DNA of 64,000 bases from Streptococcaceae bacterium AF77-01CM03A (GTDB lineage Bacteria; Bacillota; Bacilli; Lactobacillales; Streptococcaceae). Shown one piece after another: positions 18,696 to 27,600 of the stretch; positions within the stretch are counted from its first letter, which is position 1; each line of letters opens with the position of its first letter. The position numbers and the translations under genes are program-made. The DNA is taken from contig JAQDDS010000002.1 of NCBI GenBank assembly GCA_027665725.1, positions 310,001 through 374,000 of the forward strand, read 5' to 3'. A model generated the notes under the pieces. The model had not been told where the DNA came from, ran no database searches, and saw only the letters and a list, made by a program, of their open reading frames with translations.

Positions 18696-19625
18696 ATGGA
18701 TATTCAATTTTTAGGAACGGGGGCTGGTCAGCCCTCCAAAGCCCGCAATGTTTCAAGTCTCGCTCTGAAACTCTTGGACGAGATTAACGAAGTATGGCTT
18801 TTTGACTGTGGCGAAGGAACGCAAAATCGCATTCTAGAAACTACGATTCGCCCACGAAAAATCAGCAAAATCTTTATTACACACCTGCATGGAGACCATA
18901 TCTTTGGTTTACCAGGATTCCTTTCTAGCCGTGCCTTTCAAGCCAATGAAGAGCAGACAGATTTGGAAATCTATGGTCCCCAAGGCATTAAATCTTTTGT
19001 TTTGACCAGTTTGCGTGTGTCTGGATCACGTTTGCCATATAAGATTCATTTCCATGAATTTGACCAAGATTCTCTAGGGAAAATTCTCGAAACAGATAAA
19101 TTCACTGTGTATGCGGAGGAGTTGGATCACACTATTTTCTGTGTCGGCTATCGTATCATGCAAAAGGATTTAGAAGGGACCTTGGATGCTGAGAAACTCA
19201 AGGCTGCTGGTGTCCCATTCGGCCCTCTTTTTGGAAAAATCAAAAACGGTCAGGATGTTGTCCTAGAAGACGGCACCGAGATCAAGGCAGCAGATTATAT
19301 CTCAGCACCGCGACCTGGTAAGATTGTCACCATTTTGGGAGATACTCGAAAAACAGATGCCAGTGTGCGTCTTGGTGTCAATGCGGATGTTCTTGTCCAT
19401 GAGTCCACTTATGGTAAAGGTGATGAGAAAATTGCCCGCAATCATGGCCATTCAACCAATATGCAGGCTGCTCAGGTAGCGGCTGAAGCAGGAGCCAAAC
19501 GTCTTTTGCTTAACCATATCAGCGCTCGTTTCCTTTCAAAAGACATTAGCCAGCTTAAGAAAGATGCTGCAACGATTTTTGAAAATGTCCATGTAGTTAA
19601 AGATTTGGAAGAAGTGGAAATCTAG
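18696..19625 (+). CDS. rnz: Ribonuclease Z
   Basis: A metallo-beta-lactamase-fold endonuclease that trims the 3' ends of tRNA precursors. The 309-residue length fits bacterial RNase Z. The metal-binding signature [12 protein letters not shown] lies at ~66-77, with further ligands in ILGDTR and the [11 protein letters not shown] and LNHISAR segments. It follows the hypothetical gene by 14 nt and precedes the SDR gene by 20 nt, in line with co-transcription with miaA. Confidence 0.96.
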   Translation: MDIQFLGTGAGQPSKARNVSSLALKLLDEINEVWLFDCGEGTQNRILETTIRPRKISKIFITHLHGDHIFGLPGFLSSRAFQANEEQTDLEIYGPQGIKSFVLTSLRVSGSRLPYKIHFHEFDQDSLGKILETDKFTVYAEELDHTIFCVGYRIMQKDLEGTLDAEKLKAAGVPFGPLFGKIKNGQDVVLEDGTEIKAADYISAPRPGKIVTILGDTRKTDASVRLGVNADVLVHESTYGKGDEKIARNHGHSTNMQAAQVAAEAGAKRLLLNHISARFLSKDISQLKKDAATIFENVHVVKDLEEVEI

Positions 19626-19645
19626 AAGATTGAGAAAGGATAAGG

Positions 19646-20401
19646 ATGCGTACTGTTCTCATTACGGGAGCTAGCGGAGGTCTAGCTCAAGAAATGGTCA
19701 AACTCTTGCCCGATGACCAACTCATCTTACTTGGTAGAAACAAGGAAAAATTAGCTCAACTATATGGAAATCATCTACAGGCAGAATTGGTTGAGATTGA
19801 TATTACCGACGTTCAAGCCATAGAAGAACTAGTTGCCGAACTCTATCAGCGTTATGGTAAGATTGATGTCTTGATTAACAACGCTGGCTACGGGATTTTT
19901 GAGGATTTTGATAAGATTTCTAATCAAAATATTCATCAGATGTTTGAGGTTAACACCTTTGCTCTCATGAATCTGTCTCGTTTGGTTGGAACTCGTATGA
20001 AGGAAATCCGAAAAGGACATATCATCAATATCGTCAGCATGGCAGGATTGATAGCGACTGGCAAGTCTAGTCTCTATTCAGCGACCAAGTTTGCGGCCAT
20101 CGGTTTTTCAAATGCTCTTCGCCTTGAGCTCATGCCCTATGGTGTCTATGTGACGACGGTTAATCCCGGTCCTATCCGTACAGGGTTTTTCGACCAGGCT
20201 GACCCAGATGGGACCTACCTCAAATCGGTCGACCGCTTCCTACTCGAGCCAGATGCAGTAGCTAAAAAAATTGTTAAGACCATTGGAAAAAACAAACGGG
20301 AACTCAATCTCCCAGCCTTGCTCCATTTAGCCCATAAATTTTATACTCTTTTCCCTAAGCTAGCAGATAAGTTGGCTGGGGAAACCTTTAATTATAAGTA
20401 A
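19646..20401 (+). CDS. Short-chain dehydrogenase/reductase
   Basis: A 251-residue NAD(P)-dependent oxidoreductase of the classical SDR superfamily. It shows the nucleotide-binding TGASGGLAQE at the N terminus, NNAGYG in the middle, the catalytic Ser (VSMAGL) and the YSATK active-site pair, then NPGPIRTGF. The closest named groups would be YqjQ/DltE-like reductases; the substrate cannot be told. It is the last gene of the miaA-hflX-rnz run and is followed by a terminator. Confidence 0.9.
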   Translation: MRTVLITGASGGLAQEMVKLLPDDQLILLGRNKEKLAQLYGNHLQAELVEIDITDVQAIEELVAELYQRYGKIDVLINNAGYGIFEDFDKISNQNIHQMFEVNTFALMNLSRLVGTRMKEIRKGHIINIVSMAGLIATGKSSLYSATKFAAIGFSNALRLELMPYGVYVTTVNPGPIRTGFFDQADPDGTYLKSVDRFLLEPDAVAKKIVKTIGKNKRELNLPALLHLAHKFYTLFPKLADKLAGETFNYK

Positions 20402-20403
20402 AA

Positions 20404-20431
20404 AAGCTATTCCTTTAATGAATAGTTTTTT
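20404..20431 (+). terminator. Terminator after the SDR gene
   Basis: CTATTC-N7-GAATAG followed by six T. The stem is short but in the right place. Confidence 0.6.
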
Positions 20432-20591
20432 GATTTAATTTCTTGAAAGAAGAGTGTTTTAAAGTTAAAAATCAAGCTTATTCGTGCCTATTCATAGCTT
20501 TTAGGGTATAATACAAATAAAAGAGTTCTAGAAGATACTTAGAGTACAATCTAGGTACAAAAAGATAGAATCATGGATACAGGAGTAAAAA

Positions 20592-21659
20592 ATGGCAAAA
20601 AAGAAAAGAGTTACCTTACCCAAGGACTTTAATGAACTACTAACTGATGGAAATATTGACCAATTAAAGTCCATATATGATAAGTGTGAGTTAACTGCAC
20701 ATGATGGAAGATTTAGCTTATGTACACCTCTGCATATGGGAGGAGTCCAGGATGAATTGGTTATTTGGCTTGTCGAACAGGGCTTAGATATCAATATCCC
20801 TGATTATTATGGAGCAACTCCTTTGTATCGTCAGGCAACCATGGGAAGAGAGACTGTAAAACTCTTGCTCGAATTGGGTGCAGATGTTGAAAAAACCAAT
20901 ACTTATGGCAATACACCCTTGCATGTGGCAGCTGAGTTTTTTCATCCTAAGACCGTTGCGCTTCTCTTAGAAAAGGGAGCAAAGGTCAACCCTAAGAATG
21001 ATAGGGGACAAACTCCACTAGACTCCGTTCTCACTGTCTGTCGGGGAATCTATATTGCCCAAACAGCTGAAATCGCCGCAATGCTTCTGGATGCTGGTGC
21101 TAAGAAAACACCAGCCATGAAAGAAAAGGTCGAAAATATTGGTAAGGATTTTGAATTTCATAGAGAAGGAATCAATCTCGACTATCTAGAAGCCACAGAT
21201 CAGGGTCTAGAAAAACTTTATGCTTTGTTTGATGTTAAGCCAGTCGCCAAACGATTAACCCATGATGGCAGTGCACCAATCTTGGTCAAAGAAGGAATTT
21301 GGGAGGAGCAATATGAGGAACTTTGGTCCTTCTTGATTCCTTCAAGTGGAGCAGCAAAAACTGTTCAGGGGGAAGTTATTCGTATACCAGGCAGAGTTCG
21401 AGATGAACTGGATCGAAACGGTGGGGCCAACTGGGACAGGGACTATAGAAAAATGCTTCAGGCTCTCCCTCAATACTTGTCTCTAGGAAACTCTCTTTCA
21501 GAACAAGAATTGGAAGAAAGCAAGCAAGTTATTGCGCAAATCCATAGCAAAGAAAGCGATGATGAAGCCAGTCTAGACTGCCTGTGTCAGCTAGCTATTG
21601 CTTGGATTAAGCAAAATCCTGAACCCTTTCTCCTAGAAAAAACAAGTTATAAGCGTTAA
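20592..21659 (+). CDS. Ankyrin-repeat protein with a C-terminal helical domain
   Basis: A 355-residue cytosolic protein. Residues ~35-180 form four or five ankyrin repeats (TPLHMGG, TPLYRQATMGRETVKLLLEL, TPLHVAAEFFHPKTVALLLE, TPLDSV). Residues ~190-350 are a second domain that includes IPSSGAAKTVQGEVIRIPG and RNGGANWDRDYRKML, a sequence type I associate with small stand-alone bacterial proteins of unknown role. It has its own -10 (TATAAT, 20507-20512). The next gene is an SMI1/KNR4 protein; both families are frequent as immunity or accessory genes near polymorphic toxins, but no toxin is visible here. Function is unknown. Confidence 0.8.
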   Translation: MAKKKRVTLPKDFNELLTDGNIDQLKSIYDKCELTAHDGRFSLCTPLHMGGVQDELVIWLVEQGLDINIPDYYGATPLYRQATMGRETVKLLLELGADVEKTNTYGNTPLHVAAEFFHPKTVALLLEKGAKVNPKNDRGQTPLDSVLTVCRGIYIAQTAEIAAMLLDAGAKKTPAMKEKVENIGKDFEFHREGINLDYLEATDQGLEKLYALFDVKPVAKRLTHDGSAPILVKEGIWEEQYEELWSFLIPSSGAAKTVQGEVIRIPGRVRDELDRNGGANWDRDYRKMLQALPQYLSLGNSLSEQELEESKQVIAQIHSKESDDEASLDCLCQLAIAWIKQNPEPFLLEKTSYKR

Positions 21660-21699
21660 AAAGCATTAGAAGACAGATAAAAAAAGAAATCATGGTGAA

Positions 21700-22290
21700 A
21701 TGATGCAACTAATTGACCAAGTTAAGAAAATAGAAACTTATATTTGTGAGTATTTTGAAGACTGGAATTTGGATGATCCTGTGGAAGAGGAATACCTAGA
21801 TGATTATCAGAATATTTCTGGTGCTTCCGAGGAAGAGCTTCAAGCCTTTGAGGAAAGACTTGGTATTCGTCTACCTAGTGACTTCAAAGCGCTTTATTAC
21901 TACAAAAATGGGAGTAAATACTTCTCTATTTTACCTTGTGTGATTGACCAGAGAGAGCTACCTTTTTCTCTAATGAGTTTGCAGGAAATGGAAAGTTGTA
22001 AAAAATACTTTCAAAATAGGGATGCTCTATTGACGGATTTTCCCGACTATTTTTCTAGACAAGACCTGGAAAATATGCGTGATAGTAGAATAAAGCCCTA
22101 TCTTTTTAATAAAAAATGGCTTCCTTTTGCCCAGTATTGTGACTCTTGTTATCTTATGCTGGATTTTGATCCAGACCGAGAGGGTCAGGAAGGGCAGATT
22201 ATTTGCTACATCCATGACCCTGATGAAATTATCTATGTAGCAGAAAGTCTTACGGAGTTGATTGAAGGGATAATGGATGAGATCGTATGA
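21700..22290 (+). CDS. SMI1/KNR4 (SUKH) family protein
   Basis: A 196-residue cytosolic protein with the SUKH-type core: an acidic N-terminal helix, EEELQAFEERLGIRLPSDFK (~46-65), YYYKNGSKYF, and a C-terminal DPDEIIYVAESLTELIEGI. SUKH proteins often act as immunity proteins to contact-dependent or type VII toxins. Two adjacent ATGs (21700 and 21703) are possible starts and the ribosome binding site is poor. It lies 40 nt after the ankyrin gene, so the two are likely co-transcribed. No cognate toxin is found in the window. Confidence 0.8.
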   Translation: MMQLIDQVKKIETYICEYFEDWNLDDPVEEEYLDDYQNISGASEEELQAFEERLGIRLPSDFKALYYYKNGSKYFSILPCVIDQRELPFSLMSLQEMESCKKYFQNRDALLTDFPDYFSRQDLENMRDSRIKPYLFNKKWLPFAQYCDSCYLMLDFDPDREGQEGQIICYIHDPDEIIYVAESLTELIEGIMDEIV

Positions 22291-22391
22291 ACGGACAAAT
22301 GTACCAAGTTCAAAATATAACAGATAACATTTGTTTAACCTTCCTGTACGACAGAGTTTTAAAAGAAATTGCCCTTTGTCGGATTGACTAG
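22287..22391 (+). CDS. Possible small ORF overlapping the SMI1/KNR4 stop
   Basis: An ATGA overlap with the SMI1/KNR4 stop opens a 34-residue frame (begins MNGQMYQVQN, ends ALCRID) that stops at 22389-22391. It could be a coupled small protein or the remnant of a third gene of the accessory pocket. There is no separate ribosome binding site and no recognisable homology, so its status is open. Confidence 0.25.
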   Translation: MNGQMYQVQNITDNICLTFLYDRVLKEIALCRID

Positions 22392-22496
22392 ATTGTGAGG
22401 CTGAATTTAGGAGCTTTTTATTGATAGGTGCTGAAATTTCTGGATTAGTCTGCAGAATTTATTTTGAGCTGTTTTCTTGCGAATTTTGACCAAGTA

Positions 22497-22553
22497 TTGC
22501 AAATCGAATCTTAAAGTAGTATACTAGAAACATTGATTATGAAAACGTTTGCG
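22497..22553 (+). promoter_or_regulatory. Promoter and CcpA (cre) site of the GH13 gene
   Basis: TTGCAA (22497-22502), 17 bp and TATACT (22520-22525) form the promoter. A match to the cre consensus, TGAAAACGTTTGCG (22540-22553, only the last base off), lies about 8 bp past the predicted start of transcription, a position where CcpA would block elongation. The rest of the 297-nt gap before the GH13 gene holds only the small ORF at its start. Confidence 0.75.
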
Positions 22554-22587
22554 TTTTTGTTGATGATGATTATTTAGGAGACAAGAC

Positions 22588-24336
22588 ATGGAATTAACAG
22601 CCATTTATCATAGACCAGAATCAGAATATGCTTATCTTTACAAAGAAGGTCAGCTACATATCCGAATTAGAACGAAGAAAAATGATGTCCAGAAGGTTAT
22701 CTTACACTATGGAGATCCCTTTATTTTCATTGAGGATAAGTATGAAGCTAAGAAAGAAATGACCAAAGTAACCTCAGATGCCCTATTTGACTATTGGCAG
22801 GTTACGGTATCGGTTGATTTTGCACGGATTCAGTATCTCTTTGAGCTCCTTGATGAGGAAGGTCAGGGTATTTTTTACGGTGATAAGGGTTGCGTAGAAC
22901 ATACTCAAGAAAACTTGGATGCTGATGGAAACGGCTTTAAGCTTCCTTATATTCACGAAATCGATGGATGTCAGGTACCTGACTGGGTTTCAAATACCGT
23001 TTGGTATCAGATTTTCCCAGAACGCTTTTCCAATGGAAATCCTAATCTGACTCCAGATGGAGCTCGAGAGTGGGATGCTGCCATTGCACCTAATATTGAT
23101 GATTTTTTTGGTGGAGATTTACAAGGGATTATTGACCACTTAGACTATCTTAAAGATTTGGGAATCACAGGACTTTACCTATGTCCGATTTTTGAAGCAA
23201 CGACCAATCACAAGTATGATACGACGGATTATTTTGAAATTGACCGTCACTTTGGAGACAAGGAAGTTTTTCGTAATTTAGTCGAGGAAGCCCACAAACG
23301 GGGCATCAAGATTATGCTAGATGCTGTTTTCAATCATATCGGCTACCAGTCTACCCAATGGCAGGATGTTCTAAAGAACGGAGAAAAGTCACCATATAAA
23401 GATTGGTTCCATATCCAAGAATTTCCAGTTACTGAGGATAAACTTCAGAATCCAAGACAACTCCCTTATCATACCTTTGCCTTTGCTAGCTATATGCCTA
23501 AGTTGAATACAGCTAATCCGGAGGTTAGGGACTATCTTTTAAGTGTTGCAACCTACTGGATTGAGAATTTTGATATCGATGCTTGGCGCTTGGACGTTGC
23601 CAATGAAATTGACCATCAGTTCTGGAGAGATTTCAGAAAGGCAGTTCTCGCTAAAAAGCCTGATTTGTATATTTTAGGTGAAATCTGGCATACTTCTCAG
23701 CCTTGGCTACAAGGGGACGAGTTCCATGCTGTCATGAATTACCCGCTCTCTGAAAGTATCAAGGATTATTTCTTGCGTCAGCGTAAAAAGACGGAGCAAT
23801 TTATTTCAGAAATCAACAGCCAGTCGATGTACTACAAGCAACAAATCTCAGAGGTGATGTTTAACCTTTTAGATTCTCATGATACAGAGCGTATCCTTAC
23901 AACTGCCAAAGGAAATCTCCAGCATGTCAAGGCAGCCCTAACTTTCCTCTATCTTCAAAAAGGGACCCCTTGTATCTATTATGGAACAGAGCTAGCACTA
24001 ATTGGTGGACCAGACCCTGACTGCCGTCGTGTCATGCCTTGGGACCGTGTTTCTGAAGACAATGACATGCTGAATTTTATGAAGAAATTAATCCAAGTCC
24101 GTAAGGAAGTTGCAAGTATTATCCAGCATGGAAATTATCGCTTGGAAGAAGTGAAACCAGATGTCCTATCTTTGAAGTGGAACTACCAAGGGAAAGAAGT
24201 TCAGGCCATCTTTAATCAGTCTTCTGAGAAATATACTTTAGACAGAGATTCAGTTGACTTAGCGAGTCATTGCCAGTTTAAAGATGGTCAGCAAGTCATC
24301 TTGCCAGATGGATTTATCATTACTGTTTCGAAATAA
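22588..24336 (+). CDS. Cytoplasmic neopullulanase / maltogenic-amylase-like glycoside hydrolase (GH13)
   Basis: A 582-residue alpha-glucan hydrolase. It has no signal peptide, so it should act on imported maltodextrins. Residues ~1-120 look like the CBM34-type N domain of the neopullulanase/cyclomaltodextrinase group. The TIM barrel carries GH13 region I (DAVFNHIG), II (WRLDVANE, nucleophile D336), III (GEIWH, acid/base E365) and IV (LDSHDTE, D432). Exact specificity (pullulan, cyclodextrin or branched dextrin) cannot be read from sequence. A cre site just after its promoter indicates repression by preferred sugars. Confidence 0.92.
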   Translation: MELTAIYHRPESEYAYLYKEGQLHIRIRTKKNDVQKVILHYGDPFIFIEDKYEAKKEMTKVTSDALFDYWQVTVSVDFARIQYLFELLDEEGQGIFYGDKGCVEHTQENLDADGNGFKLPYIHEIDGCQVPDWVSNTVWYQIFPERFSNGNPNLTPDGAREWDAAIAPNIDDFFGGDLQGIIDHLDYLKDLGITGLYLCPIFEATTNHKYDTTDYFEIDRHFGDKEVFRNLVEEAHKRGIKIMLDAVFNHIGYQSTQWQDVLKNGEKSPYKDWFHIQEFPVTEDKLQNPRQLPYHTFAFASYMPKLNTANPEVRDYLLSVATYWIENFDIDAWRLDVANEIDHQFWRDFRKAVLAKKPDLYILGEIWHTSQPWLQGDEFHAVMNYPLSESIKDYFLRQRKKTEQFISEINSQSMYYKQQISEVMFNLLDSHDTERILTTAKGNLQHVKAALTFLYLQKGTPCIYYGTELALIGGPDPDCRRVMPWDRVSEDNDMLNFMKKLIQVRKEVASIIQHGNYRLEEVKPDVLSLKWNYQGKEVQAIFNQSSEKYTLDRDSVDLASHCQFKDGQQVILPDGFIITVSK

Positions 24337-24412
24337 AGTAATCAACTGCAACAAGTATCTAGTTACAAAAAATGAAGGGATTATGTGACTTTAGATGCAT
24401 AAAAAATAAGAA

Positions 24413-24437
24413 GCTGTCCTCTAGTAGGACAGTTTTT
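24413..24437 (+). terminator. Terminator after the GH13 gene
   Basis: CTGTCCT-N5-AGGACAG followed by TTTTTT. Confidence 0.9.
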
Positions 24438-24582
24438 TGGTAAATTTCACTAAATGTACATTCAGATTTTTATAGTTTTCTACAAAATATAGAAAAAACA
24501 ATCAAAAGTATGATTTTTACAGTCATAGTATTGAAGTTTCCTATATTATTTTATAAAATAGAAGTAATCATTACAAAAAAAG

Positions 24583-24617
24583 TATAGCGCTTTCAACAAA
24601 AATGGAAGCGGTTACTT
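24583..24617 (+). promoter_or_regulatory. Two candidate CcpA (cre) sites before bgaA
   Basis: On the minus strand, 24596-24583 reads TTGAAAGCGCTATA, close to the cre core TGAAAGCGCT. Immediately after it, TGGAAGCGGTTACT (24604-24617) is a second, weaker match. Both lie 15-50 nt before the start codon and downstream of an AT-rich promoter region (TTGAAG at 24531, TATAAA-like at 24552). Regulation by CcpA is inferred. Confidence 0.55.
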
Positions 24618-24632
24618 AACAAGGAGAACCCT

Positions 24633-27600
24633 ATGGGAAAAGATTATTGGAATCGCAAAAGTATCTATAGCATCCGTAAATTTACGGTAGGAACATGCTC
24701 AGTGCTTATCGGGACTTGCTCTGTTTTATTTGGAGCAAATCTAGCAGGTGTAAATTCTGTATCTGCTGATGAGACACCAGTCGCTGTTGCTACAGAAAAA
24801 GTGGAGAAAGAAACTCCTAAAGAGGGAGCTGTAGATTCAAAGGTTTCTGAACAACCTGTAACAACAGAAACTGTTAACAGTGAAGCAGTAGAAACTAATC
24901 ATGAAGTAGAGAAAAAAGTGGAAGCCCCAACTACTGAGACTACTCCTGAGAAAAAAGAAACCTCTGATGTAGAAAAGCAAGCTCCAGCTGTGACTCAGGA
25001 TCAATCTGCTCAAACAGAAAAACCAGAGCTCAAACCTGCAACTAATGATGAGGTAAAACAGTTGATTGAGGATAGAAAAGTAGAATTCAACCAAAACTGG
25101 CATTTCAAGCTCAATGCCAATGCTAAAGATGCGGTCAAGCCAGATGCCGATGTTTCTAGTTGGAAGAAATTAGACCTTCCTCATGACTGGAGTATCTACA
25201 ATGACTTTGACCATGACTCACCTGCCCAAAACGAAGGTGGGCAACTCAATGGTGGTGATGCTTGGTATCGTAAGACCTTTAAACTCGATGAAGAAGACCT
25301 CAATAAGAATGTTCGTATCACATTTGATGGGGTTTACATGGATTCTCAGGTTTATGTAAATGGACAGCTAGTTGGTCACTATCCAAATGGTTACAACCAA
25401 TTCTCATATGACATCACTGACTATCTCCATAAAGACGGTCGCAAGAATGTTGTAGCAGTGCATGCCATTAACAAACAACCAAGTAGCCGTTGGTACTCAG
25501 GAAGCGGGATTTACCGTGATGTTACCCTTCAAGTCACAGATAAGGTCCATACTGAGAAAAATGGAACAACTATTTTAACACCAGACCTTGAAAAACAACA
25601 GAATGGCAAGGTTGATACTCATGTAACCAGTAAGATTGTCAATACTGATGATAAAGATCATGAAATTCTTGCTGAATACCAAATTATCGAACGTAATGGT
25701 CAAGCTGTAACTGATCTAGTTCGTACAGCTAGTCAAGTATTGAAAGCTCATCAATCAGCTAGCTTAAATGCTATTTTACAAGTTAATAAACCAAAACTTT
25801 GGACAGTTCATAGCGACAAACCAGCTCTTTACGAATTGGTGACTCGTGTCTATCGTGATGGTCAATTTGTCGATGCTAAGAAGGACTTGTTTGGTTACCG
25901 TTACTACAACTGGACACCAAATGAAGGCTTCTCTTTGAATGGTGAACGCATTAAATTCCATGGTGTTTCTCTTCACCATGACCACGGGGCTCTGGGTGCT
26001 GAAGAAAACTATAAAGCAGAATACCGTCGTCTTAAACAGATGAAGGATATGGGTGTCAACTCTATCCGTACAACCCACAACCCAGCTAGTGAGCAGACCT
26101 TGCAGATCGCTGCTGAGCTTGGTTTGTTGGTCCAAGAAGAAGCTTTCGATACTTGGTATGGTGGTAAGAAACAGTATGACTACGGTCGCTTCTTTGATAA
26201 AGATGCTACTCACCCAGACGCTAAGAAAGGTGAAAAATGGTCTGATTTTGACCTTCGTACCATGGTTGAACGAGGAAAGAACAACCCTGCTATCGTCATG
26301 TGGTCTATCGGTAATGAAATCGGTGAAGCAGACGGGAAACCTCGTTCTTTAGCAACAGTTAAACGCTTGGTTCAAGTTATTAAGGCTGTTGATAAGACAC
26401 GCTATGTCACTATGGGAGCAGATAAGTTCCGTTTTGGTGATGGTAGTGGTGATCATGAAAAGATTGCGAATGAACTTGACGCGGTTGGATTTAACTATTC
26501 AGAAGACAACTACAAGAAACTTCGTGCAAAACATCCAAATTGGTTGATTTACGGATCTGAAACGTCTTCAGCCACTCGTACACGTGGAAGCTATTTCCGC
26601 CCAGAACGTGAATTGGTCCACAGCAATCAAGCTTACCGACATTATGAGCAATCAGACTACGGTAACGACCGTGTTGGTTGGGGTAAAACAGCTACTGCAT
26701 CTTGGACTTTTGACCGTGACAATGCTGGTTATGCAGGTCAGTTCATCTGGACAGGTACGGACTATATCGGTGAACCTACTCCATGGCACAACCAAAACCA
26801 AACTCCAGTTAAGAGTTCTTACTTTGGTATCGTAGATACAGCTGGTATTCCAAAGAATGATTACTACTTGTACCAAAGCCAATGGGTTTCTGCTGATAAG
26901 AAACCAATGGTTCATCTCCTTCCTCACTGGAATTGGGAAAATCCTACTCTAAAAGCGAATGTAGCGGATGCAGATGGTAATATTCCAGTTCGTGCCTATT
27001 CTAACGCTGCAAGTGTGGAACTGTTCTTAAATGGTGAGTCACTAGGTAAGAAAAACTTTAACAAGAAACAAACAAGCGATGGACGCACTTACCAAGAAGG
27101 TGCTAATGCGAATGAGCTCTACCTTGAATGGAAGGTTGCTTTTGAACCAGGTACTTTGGAAGCAGTAGCTCGTGACGAAGCTGGGAATATTGTTGCTCGT
27201 GATAAGATTGTGACTGCTGGAGAACCTGCAGGAGTTCGTTTGGTCAAAGAAGAAAATGCTATCGCAGCTGACGGGAAAGACCTTACTTATATCTATTACG
27301 AAATTGTTGACAGTAAAGGTAACGTAGTTCCTACAGCCAATAATCTTGTTCGCTTCCAGTTGCATGGACAAGGTCAGATTGTCGGTGTGGACAACGGAGA
27401 ACAAGCTAGCCGTGAACGTTATAAAGAACAAGCAGACGGCTCATGGATCCGTAAGGCCTTCAATGGTAAGGGTGTTGTAATTGTTAAATCAACGGAGCAA
27501 GCAGGTAAATTTACATTGACTGCTCACTCTGATCTCTTGAAATCTGGTCAAACAACTATCTTCACAGGTAAGAAAGACCAAGAGGAAAAAACTGTTTTAG

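Noticed and set aside
21692..21703. ATG GTG AAA TGA just before the SMI1/KNR4 gene as a leader peptide
   Set aside because: Only three codons, and no ribosome binding site of its own or associated terminator structure.
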